The translations under genes and the position numbers were made by a program. From a virus, in the IMG/VR virus record IMGVR_UViG_3300017963_000760, positions 1-23,235 of that record: a stretch of DNA of 23,235 nucleotides; one strand, given 5' to 3'. The notes beneath the pieces are model-generated. The model was not told where the DNA came from. It was given only the letters and a program-made list of their open reading frames with translations, and did not search any database. Below are positions 14,037 through 19,234 of the stretch, one piece after another. The first letter of the stretch is position 1, and every line of letters starts with the position of its first letter.

Positions 14037-14194
14037 TGTCAGACGCAAACGCAATCAACTACTACCGTTGCCCACGGTGCCAATACATGTGGGAAGACAA
14101 GGGGGCCGCCGGGGCAGAGGATACCTGCCTGGAGTGTGCGAACAAGCACGTTGAACCCTACTATTGGGAAGACGACGACACCGAGGAACCTTAA
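14036..14194 (+). CDS. Small zinc-ribbon protein, 52 aa
   Basis: The product starts MSDANAINYYRCPRCQYMWE and carries C12-x2-C15 and C31-x2-C34 (CPRC and CLEC), a four-cysteine zinc ribbon. A very acidic tail (WEDDDTEEP) follows. The ATG overlaps the previous stop by one base (TGATG) with GGAGG ahead. It is the last gene of the rightward operon. Its TAA is part of a TTAA also used as stop by the leftward primase gene. Zinc ribbons of this size often contact nucleic acids or RNA polymerase; that role is inference. Confidence 0.75.
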   Translation: MSDANAINYYRCPRCQYMWEDKGAAGAEDTCLECANKHVEPYYWEDDDTEEP

Positions 14195-16749
14195 TCGACG
14201 GCTTGGGCATCCATGGTCCCAGGGTCATATCCCGGGACCAGGGTTCGCTTGGTAGCCGGCCGGGCGGAAGTGTTCACGATCTGATCAAGCATGCGCTGCT
14301 TGGCCTTCAGGATCGCCTCACGCTGATCCTTGAAGGTTTCCGAGAGTGCCGGGTTGATCTGCCACAGATAGTGCGAGCGACGGGGGTCTGAATCGACCAA
14401 GGCCACCCAGTTGCATTTCTCCAGCAACGCCATGGCGTCAATGATGATGTTGTCTTTCTGGGAAATGGGCATCGATCCCATCTTCGCCAGTCTGCGGCGG
14501 GCGCTGTGCTTGATCTCCCGCAATGTCAAGGTCTGTGTGATGCTCGAGTGGGACAGAATGTGGTTCACCATCCAGGCGTCCAAGGAATCCTCAATCAGGC
14601 CGCCGATCTCCCCGAGCGCATGACGCAGGGCGGGAATCACATAATCCTTGACGATGGCGACCACCCGGCCCATCAGCTCCCCAGAGATAGTAGGGGCCAA
14701 GGGGGCCTCTATCATGTGGAAAACCAATGCCAGCCGGCCACACTGACCCTCGACCTTACCGAAAGCCGTCATGTAGTCATCCTGGGTATCGTCGCCCGTC
14801 CGCAGAAGCCTTTCATCCTGCTTGGTGGCCTCATACCAGTGTTGGAATTCCCTGAACACCTTGTAGGCATCCTCTGACAGGTGGTAGACCCGTTCGGGGA
14901 GGGCATAGATGGTGCGGATGGTCTGGTCCCACTGGGGCTTGGACGAAAACGCTTCGGGTACTGGGTTTCCCATGCCCGTGTACTGGGGGCGCAGGATCGC
15001 CGGGATGAACCGCTGCAGCATCCCGTCTTCCGTCAGGTGTTGGAGGTGCTTGCGGTAAACCTTCGGCTGGATATTGCCGAACACCGAGACGGCGAAGTTG
15101 TCACACCATATCGACCCGGCTCCCACTCGGTCGTACTCGTAGGGCACTCCCTCATAGGATTTTGTCCAGGTGGACCGGTCGTCCCCACTCCGGGGATCCG
15201 TGATTTTCCGCGCCCATCCGTTCATTTCGTCCAGCCAGCACAGCAACCCCCGCGGCCTTTCAGCGGCATGGCGAACGAGCTTCTGACTGGTAATGTCTTC
15301 CACGGTGATTTTGACGGGTGCGGGTTTCGCGGGGAGATCGGGCACCGTGGGGGCAACATCGTTGTCCATCTGGGCTTCCGCGTTTGCATAGTGCTCCAGG
15401 AACGCCTTGTGGGCCGCGGCATAGACCGCTTCTTGTGCCTCCCACTCAAGCAAGGCCTGTCTGTGGCGCGGCCGGTCTTCTTTCTCCAGCTCGCGCATGA
15501 CGCCCATGAAAGGCCTGGAGCCGGGAGACTTTTTGTCTGCCGGGTTGCCGATGGTCATTAGCCACAAGATTGGGGGAACCGTGAACCCGGGCACCAGTTC
15601 GAGCCGGATCCGCGAGTCAGCAACACCAGACGCCACGGCTAGTCCCGAGAAAAGGGGGACCAAGGGATCACAACCCACCCCCTCAGCGACCTCCTTGGCC
15701 CGGGTAGCCAGCACTGCCGGCCATAGTTCCAGGTCGGGGTTGGGTGCGGGCACCCGCATGCCCGTGAGCAAGTCCACAGGACCGGAACCCTCACCCGTGG
15801 TACCGGAGGGTTGCACTTGGGCGAAAAGCTCGTCAGCGGACGGTACAGGTCGCCGCCAGCCGTTATCTTTGGCAATCTTGAACAGGGTTCCCAGGGTCAC
15901 GCCGCCGTCCGGGGAGAAAGAGCGCCAACAGTTCGTCAGATCACGCTGGCCGCGGTACTTGGTGGGCGACTTGGACGACCACTCATCCCACAGATGGAAG
16001 CCGGCATCCGGTTGGTTCGTCTGAATCCCGGCCCAATGGAGCGCCATGCCGATGTTCACCCAGTCGTCCCGGTTCAGGTCCGGGGAAACGAACTCCAAGG
16101 CTTGACGGAGATCATCCCATGACGAATCGACCCCGGAACCGTCGCTGATGGTGCGCTGCTGATCCGCGTCAACCAAGGACTGCCAGTAGGCAAGCAGTTG
16201 CGGGGGGATCATCGGGAGGCGCGTCCAGTGACCAGTTCCGCCCCATGAGTAAGGCTGCAGGGTTTCCGGGTGGGTGGATGGAGGGAGAACGTCTTGGACA
16301 GTTAGACCGTTCGCCGTGGCGCATCGGAAGTCCAAATAGTTGTATTTCCCGCCATGGTCGTCCGAGTCGATTAGCTTTTTCGACGGGAGCGTGAGACCGA
16401 ACGGCATTTGATACAGCAGTTTCCCGTGTCCCGCTTTACCAGAAACGATAGTGACAGCGTTCGAGGCGGTGTAAAGCTCCAGAAGGTCGATCCCCTGCTG
16501 CGCCAGTTCCTGAACGGCGCGGTCCCAATGGTCTACGTCCAGCGCCATGGTGCCGCTGTAGGCGTGAGCAAGGCCAATGCCGTGCGTCGTCGGGAGTTGG
16601 GCGGAGGATCCTAGCGTGTTCTCGGGCTTGTTCCAGCCTTTGGTGTTTGGCCCTTTGGTCCCATGGGGAATGGGGACCAGTTTCCAGCCGTGGCGAATGT
16701 AGGCATCCACGGATGCCGGGTGACCTTGTACCGATGTTTGTGGCGTCAT
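14191..16749 (-). CDS. Primase-polymerase / DUF3987 helicase-like replication protein
   Basis: The 852-aa protein has three parts. An N-terminal Prim-Pol domain shows YIRHGWKLVPIPHGTKGPNT (17-36), metal acids in ALDVDHWD (D71, D73), the GHGK histidine (H108) and VLPPSTHP (154-161). A PriCT-like linker follows (about 211-298, with DDWVNIGMALHWAG and WRSFSPDGGVTLGTLFKIAK). A DUF3987-type region then has LMTIGNPADKKSPGSRP (398-412) in the P-loop position and LLCWLDEMNGW (502-512) as Walker B. It should synthesise primers and may unwind DNA at the fork. The start ATG at 16749 has AAGGAACC unusually far ahead (about 15 bases). It ends tail to tail with the zinc-ribbon gene. Confidence 0.87.
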   Translation of the reverse strand: MTPQTSVQGHPASVDAYIRHGWKLVPIPHGTKGPNTKGWNKPENTLGSSAQLPTTHGIGLAHAYSGTMALDVDHWDRAVQELAQQGIDLLELYTASNAVTIVSGKAGHGKLLYQMPFGLTLPSKKLIDSDDHGGKYNYLDFRCATANGLTVQDVLPPSTHPETLQPYSWGGTGHWTRLPMIPPQLLAYWQSLVDADQQRTISDGSGVDSSWDDLRQALEFVSPDLNRDDWVNIGMALHWAGIQTNQPDAGFHLWDEWSSKSPTKYRGQRDLTNCWRSFSPDGGVTLGTLFKIAKDNGWRRPVPSADELFAQVQPSGTTGEGSGPVDLLTGMRVPAPNPDLELWPAVLATRAKEVAEGVGCDPLVPLFSGLAVASGVADSRIRLELVPGFTVPPILWLMTIGNPADKKSPGSRPFMGVMRELEKEDRPRHRQALLEWEAQEAVYAAAHKAFLEHYANAEAQMDNDVAPTVPDLPAKPAPVKITVEDITSQKLVRHAAERPRGLLCWLDEMNGWARKITDPRSGDDRSTWTKSYEGVPYEYDRVGAGSIWCDNFAVSVFGNIQPKVYRKHLQHLTEDGMLQRFIPAILRPQYTGMGNPVPEAFSSKPQWDQTIRTIYALPERVYHLSEDAYKVFREFQHWYEATKQDERLLRTGDDTQDDYMTAFGKVEGQCGRLALVFHMIEAPLAPTISGELMGRVVAIVKDYVIPALRHALGEIGGLIEDSLDAWMVNHILSHSSITQTLTLREIKHSARRRLAKMGSMPISQKDNIIIDAMALLEKCNWVALVDSDPRRSHYLWQINPALSETFKDQREAILKAKQRMLDQIVNTSARPATKRTLVPGYDPGTMDAQAVD

Positions 16750-16793
16750 ATAATTAATCCCGGTTCCTTTCCGTGTCCTCCACGGGCCTTCAT

Positions 16794-16818
16794 ACCCCGC
16801 CCCGGCGGGGTTCTTTTT
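16794..16818 (+). terminator. Rightward intrinsic terminator behind the primase gene
   Basis: ACCCCGC (16794-16800), loop CCCG, GCGGGGT (16805-16811), then TCTTTTT (to 16818). A T tract is present only in the rightward direction, so it stops transcripts coming from the left. No rightward gene lies in the 2.6 kb before it, so it would end read-through from the small-gene operon. Confidence 0.65.
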
Positions 16819-16831
16819 GGCAGGTGTTATC

Positions 16832-17065
16832 TTACGCCGCTATGTCCCAAGGACAGAATCCCTTGGCTTGCCGCCCTCTCAGCCAAGACGATACCTTCCG
16901 CCCGACCTCGGTCCCCGTGAGTTCGGGATATTTGGCTGAGTTGCGACCGTTGAACTTCGGCCAGTAGCGCCCACGGATTTCGGTCTGTACCAGATGCACC
17001 GTGAATTTTTCACCTGTCCATCTGTCATGCAGGGTTACCGTGAAACGATGATCCGCTCTTGGCAT
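16832..17065 (-). CDS. Hypothetical protein, 77 aa
   Basis: The ATG at 17065 has AAGGGG eight bases ahead; an upstream GTG at 17098 is less likely. The product starts MPRADHRFTVTLHDRWTGEK and ends FCPWDIAA. Beta-rich first half, basic helix near the end (KVSSWLRGRQAKGF). It resembles small nucleic-acid-binding or replication accessory proteins, but I recognise no family. It is not a cassette gene: its stop is not embedded in an attC core. It lies between the cassette array and the primase gene in the same direction. Confidence 0.65.
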   Translation of the reverse strand: MPRADHRFTVTLHDRWTGEKFTVHLVQTEIRGRYWPKFNGRNSAKYPELTGTEVGRKVSSWLRGRQAKGFCPWDIAA

Positions 17066-17151
17066 GTTTTTCGCCCCTTGATTCCTTAAATCTTCCACCG
17101 TTAAAAGACTTTAGACTGGTTCCTGTTTGAACACAAGCGTCGTATGACACT

Positions 17152-17158
17152 GTTATGC
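17152..17158 (-). other. attC half site (F), terminal
   Basis: On the minus strand GCATAAC contains the TAA stop of the 63-aa cassette gene, as in the other cassettes. No matching GTTRRRY arm or hairpin partner was found in the next 100 bases, so the site appears truncated. This would mark the downstream end of the array. Confidence 0.5.
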
Positions 17159-17344
17159 GGCGCTCATCACTTCGTCTATCTCCATGTCCGAGATACCAAT
17201 CTCGTCGCCTATTTGCTTCGCTTCTGCGGTGCAGTAGTTGGCTTTCAGCCACCTGTAACGCTCGGCATCCTTGCGGTTCTGTTCCACCTCGTGGCGGGCA
17301 AACGCCAGTTCTTCTTCCAGCTTCTTAATGTAGTAATCGCTCAT
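17153..17344 (-). CDS. Cassette gene: small phage-like protein, 63 aa
   Basis: The ATG at 17344 has AGGA eight bases ahead, within the leader ACGGAGCATAGGATAATGGGA. The product starts MSDYYIKKLEEELAFARHEV and contains NRKDAERYRWLKANYC, a short motif common at the end of many small phage and prophage proteins ('DAeRYRWLr'), then an acidic tail (DEIGISDMEIDEVMSAA). It looks like a coiled-coil or helical protein of unknown role. The TAA stop lies in the GCATAAC half site. The longer frame from 17464 crosses the attC site and is not the gene. Confidence 0.7.
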   Translation of the reverse strand: MSDYYIKKLEEELAFARHEVEQNRKDAERYRWLKANYCTAEAKQIGDEIGISDMEIDEVMSAA

Positions 17345-17379
17345 TCCCATTATCCTATGCTCCGTAGGTAGAACGCGCC

Positions 17380-17450
17380 GCATAACAAGCCGCGCAAGTC
17401 GCCTATGGCTCGGACGGGCTGCGCCCGCCGCTTCGCCGTGTTCGTTATGC
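17380..17450 (-). other. attC-like site E
   Basis: 71 bp. The ends are GCATAAC and GTTATGC, perfect inverses. The interior has partly complementary arms (GCGCAAGTCG against CGCTTCGCCG) and an inner hairpin CGGGC/GCCCG. The stop TAA of the 78-aa gene is in the core at 17445-17447. Confidence 0.78.
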
Positions 17451-17681
17451 CTTCGTATCCACATCGAAGCACATCTTCATGAACCGGCTTGCTGCCGCAT
17501 TGCAGATAATGTCGGCATCGTTGCTCTTGCCGTTCATCAGTTCGTCGTAGAAACACATTGCCAAATTGCAATGCCAGCTATGCGCGTAGCTACCCGGCTC
17601 CTCTGGGCAATCGGCAATCATTGCGGCCTTGATGGCGTCAAAGGCTTTCTTTACTTCTTCCTGGTCGTATGACTGTTCCAT
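17445..17681 (-). CDS. Cassette gene: conserved hypothetical protein, 78 aa
   Basis: The ATG at 17681 follows ACGGAGACAGAACA, a good site eight bases away. The product starts MEQSYDQEEVKKAFDAIKAA and contains PGSYAHSWHCNLAMCFYDEL and AASRFMKMCFDVDTKA. I recall this type as a recurrent small protein of phages and environmental sequences with no known role. His and Cys in SWHC could bind metal. The TAA is within attC E, and attC D is 21 bases upstream of the start. The frame extending to 17870 runs through attC D and was rejected as the start. Confidence 0.75.
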   Translation of the reverse strand: MEQSYDQEEVKKAFDAIKAAMIADCPEEPGSYAHSWHCNLAMCFYDELMNGKSNDADIICNAAASRFMKMCFDVDTKA

Positions 17682-17701
17682 TGTTCTGTCTCCGTGGTAT
17701 G

Positions 17702-17763
17702 GCATAACAAGGCACTGAAAATCCGACTTCGCTTTGCTCAGCGGTTTAGTGCTGGCGTTAGGT
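17702..17763 (-). other. attC-like site D
   Basis: 62 bp. On the minus strand it starts ACCTAAC (perfect RYYYAAC) and ends GTTATGC. Arms GGCACTGAAAATCCG and CGGTTTAGTGCTGGC pair with a few unpaired (extrahelical) bases, as is typical of attC. The methyltransferase stop TAA (17758-17760) is in the core. Confidence 0.83.
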
Positions 17764-18240
17764 TGAAAAGATCGTGCCGCCAGAATATCCCCTAGATATA
17801 TGCACAGCACCGCAAGCCCAGCCGAAAGGAAAGCCGATCTGCCTCCCTGTCCATTTTGCATACACCTCAACTATTCCCCCGTACTCACGAATCATGTTTA
17901 GCCGTTTCTGACTACCGAAAACCTTGGCAACAGGTAGTAGATATAAAACGTGGTCAGCTATTTCAAAGCTATGTTCTAACCATTTATTTAGAATGCTATA
18001 AGGAGGGTTTCCAACCACCCAATCGAACTTGCCATGTACTTGGAAAAAATCACGCCCCTCCGCTATCTCTGCCCATTCGCATCCGGGTATCTTAGAAAAG
18101 AACGCACCATCTCCTCTGCATGGGTCGAGAACTTTCCCCTGCGGTCTGAATCTGGTTATTATTTCATCCGCAATATGCGGTGGCGTGAAAACAATGTCCG
18201 AATCAGCGTGCTTTGTCCCGTTGTTAGTAACCTTGTGCAT
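17758..18240 (-). CDS. Cassette gene: putative N6-adenine DNA methyltransferase
   Basis: From the ATG at 18240 the product is 160 aa. It has FTPPHIADEIITRFRP, then SAM-binding motif I KVLDPCRGDGAFF, GRDFFQVHGKFDWVVGNPPY (catalytic motif IV, NPPY), and FEIADHVLYLLPVAKVFG (following strand/helix). The order I then IV fits adenine-N6 methyltransferases of the small phage type. No recognition domain or cognate nuclease is seen, so it is an orphan. It could protect phage DNA against restriction or act in regulation; this is inference. The ATG is six bases from attC C, with only AGG as ribosome site, unlike the other cassettes. The TAA is within attC D. Confidence 0.8.
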   Translation of the reverse strand: MHKVTNNGTKHADSDIVFTPPHIADEIITRFRPQGKVLDPCRGDGAFFSKIPGCEWAEIAEGRDFFQVHGKFDWVVGNPPYSILNKWLEHSFEIADHVLYLLPVAKVFGSQKRLNMIREYGGIVEVYAKWTGRQIGFPFGWACGAVHISRGYSGGTIFST

Positions 18241-18245
18241 ATTCA

Positions 18246-18306
18246 ACCTAACAAGTAGCTCCAAAGGACGCTCGCAGGCTCGGCGGCTTCGCCTGTAGCG
18301 TTAGTT
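18246..18306 (-). other. attC-like site C
   Basis: 61 bp. On the plus strand it runs from ACCTAAC (perfect) to GTTAGTT. The inner arms ACGCTCGCAGGC and GCCTGTAGCGT pair with a small bulge around TCGGCGGCTTC. The MazG-like gene's TAA (18301-18303) lies in the core. Confidence 0.75.
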
Positions 18307-18594
18307 TTCTTGGTGGTGCAGATACCGCTTAACTTTGTTCAGCTTGTCGGCGGACGCCCTTTGGACAAGGGTGCCGTCAATGTCGCCGCCCAATTCCATG
18401 AGCCAACTCGCGGCCCGCACGTCTCCCAGTTCGCGCATCAGTGCCTCGCGGTTCGTCGGGCCTCCCTCCGGGTGGGTGCTTTCGTACCCGTGTCGGAGAA
18501 TCTTGCCAATGGCCTGCTGCGCCTCTCCCAGTTCCTCAGACAGCAAGGCAAGGCGCTCCGCTTCGGCTGGTGTCAGTTGGTTGAAGTGTTCCAT
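18301..18594 (-). CDS. Cassette gene: MazG-like nucleotide pyrophosphohydrolase
   Basis: The 97-aa all-helical protein has LLSEELGEAQQAIGKILRHG (18-37) and REALMRELGDVRAASWLM (49-66). These supply the EExxE and ExxD acids that bind magnesium in MazG-like NTP pyrophosphohydrolases. Such enzymes hydrolyse (d)NTPs, and in phages they may adjust nucleotide pools or affect host (p)ppGpp signalling. ACGGAGTAACAA precedes the ATG at 18594; the TAA is in attC C. Single-domain length is normal for phage MazG-like proteins. Family call good, substrate unknown. Confidence 0.78.
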   Translation of the reverse strand: MEHFNQLTPAEAERLALLSEELGEAQQAIGKILRHGYESTHPEGGPTNREALMRELGDVRAASWLMELGGDIDGTLVQRASADKLNKVKRYLHHQEN

Positions 18595-18618
18595 TTGTTA
18601 CTCCGTAAGAAGGAAGAA

Positions 18619-18679
18619 AACTAACCAGCACAATCAGCGCGACCCTCGTGCCTCGGGCCGCTGTTGGTAATCGTTAGGC
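18619..18679 (-). other. attC-like site B
   Basis: 61 bp. On the plus strand it runs from AACTAAC to GTTAGGC (perfect GTTRRRY). Arms CAATCAGCGCGACCC and GGGCCGCTGTTG pair with extrahelical bases. The stop TAA of the 120-aa gene (18674-18676) is in the core. Confidence 0.8.
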
Positions 18680-19036
18680 GGCGTACTCTTCGTCCGAGTA
18701 GCAGTTCACGTTGTTGCCGCGCAGCACCTTCTGGCCAAACTCCCCATAGCCGACTTCCACCCAATCAAATGGGCTACTGCCATCATCATAGTCAAAGGCG
18801 CTCAGGTACTCGATAAACCTGTCTCGCAAGGCTTCGCCCTGCTTGGCGGTATCCCAGCCCTTCTTGCTTCCGTCAGGGGCAAGGAACACAGTCTCTTTGT
18901 TGTTCATCAGACTGGGGAGGAACGCAAACAACGAATGCTCATCGGCATCCAGCTTGCTTACCCACTCTCGCACTTTCATCATGGCTTCACGATTCCAGGT
19001 GGTTGCCACAACGCATTCATTGTTTTCTACGCCCAT
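18674..19036 (-). CDS. Cassette gene: conserved hypothetical protein, 120 aa
   Basis: The ATG at 19036 follows ACGGAGAGCAGAT. The product starts MGVENNECVVATTWNREAMM and contains LFAFLPSLMNNKETVFLAPD and FDWVEVGYGEFGQKVLRGNN. It resembles a phage protein type of unknown role that I have seen near modification and nucleotide genes. It is soluble and acidic, with no catalytic motif obvious. The TAA is within attC B. It is the longest of the unknown cassette products. Confidence 0.75.
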   Translation of the reverse strand: MGVENNECVVATTWNREAMMKVREWVSKLDADEHSLFAFLPSLMNNKETVFLAPDGSKKGWDTAKQGEALRDRFIEYLSAFDYDDGSSPFDWVEVGYGEFGQKVLRGNNVNCYSDEEYAA

Positions 19037-19063
19037 ATCTGCTCTCCGTTAGATAGAAATACC

Positions 19064-19118
19064 GCCTAACCATTGCGGCCAGCGGAGCCTTCGGCCCGCT
19101 GCCGACTGGTCGTTATGT
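19064..19118 (-). other. attC-like site A
   Basis: 55 bp. On the plus strand it runs from GCCTAAC (perfect) to GTTATGT. Arms TGCGGCCAGCGGAGCC and GGCCCGCTGCCGACTGG form a long stem around TTC with extrahelical bases. It is the best hairpin of the set. Confidence 0.82.
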
Positions 19119-19210
19119 GTATACCTGGCCTAGCGCCCAGAACACGGCAGTAACTAAAAGACCAATGCCAACGAGTCGGTGCTAAAGCCCTCAATAATGT
19201 CGTACAACAA
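19113..19210 (-). pseudogene. Frameshifted small membrane-protein cassette ORF
   Basis: One frame reads LLYDIIEGFSTDSLALVF then stops at a TAG (19156-19154). Another reads LLVTAVFWALGQVYT and ends with a TAA inside the attC A core (19113-19115), as in all other cassettes. Adding a single T in the run of four at 19159-19156 joins them into one coherent ~33-residue membrane peptide. No ATG is in frame; TTG codons (19210-19205) are the only starts. It is a decayed cassette gene, a programmed frameshift, or a sequencing error. Confidence 0.35.
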
Positions 19211-19223
19211 GCATAGAGCCCAC

Positions 19224-19230
19224 GTTCAAC
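19224..19230 (-). other. R'-like core GTTGAAC at the upstream array boundary
   Basis: On the minus strand GTTGAAC fits GTTRRRY exactly, and it lies four bases beyond the helicase TGA. It could be the G/TT junction where the first cassette joined the phage genome. A match of this short degenerate motif could be chance. Confidence 0.35.
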
Positions 19231-19234
19231 AATG

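Larger units (their letters stand above)
17152..19230 (-). mobile_element. Integron-like gene-cassette array (attC sites, no integrase)
   Basis: Five complete attC-like sites (19064-19118, 18619-18679, 18246-18306, 17702-17763, 17380-17450) and a half site (17152-17158) separate five intact short genes and one broken ORF. Each repeat has 7-bp ends of the RYYYAAC / GTTRRRY type and self-complementary interior arms, and each gene's TAA stop lies within the attC core. This is the structure of integron cassettes in a head-to-tail array. The array starts seven bases beyond the helicase stop (GTTGAAC at 19230-19224) and has the same direction as the replication operon. No intI gene is in the window, so it resembles a CALIN. 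The attC calls are by eye. Confidence 0.82.

Noticed and set aside
17445-17870. Long version (141 aa) of the 78-aa cassette gene
   Set aside because: The extra 63 residues are the translation of attC site D and part of the methyltransferase gene; the ATG at 17681 has the cassette leader.
17380-19118. Reading the cassette repeats as ordinary terminators or REP elements
   Set aside because: They lack T tracts, differ inside but keep the 7-bp core pairs at the ends, and always contain the stop codon in the same place, which fits attC better.
17152-19230. CRISPR array
   Set aside because: Repeats are imperfect, 55-71 bp, and the spacers are genes of 200-500 bp.
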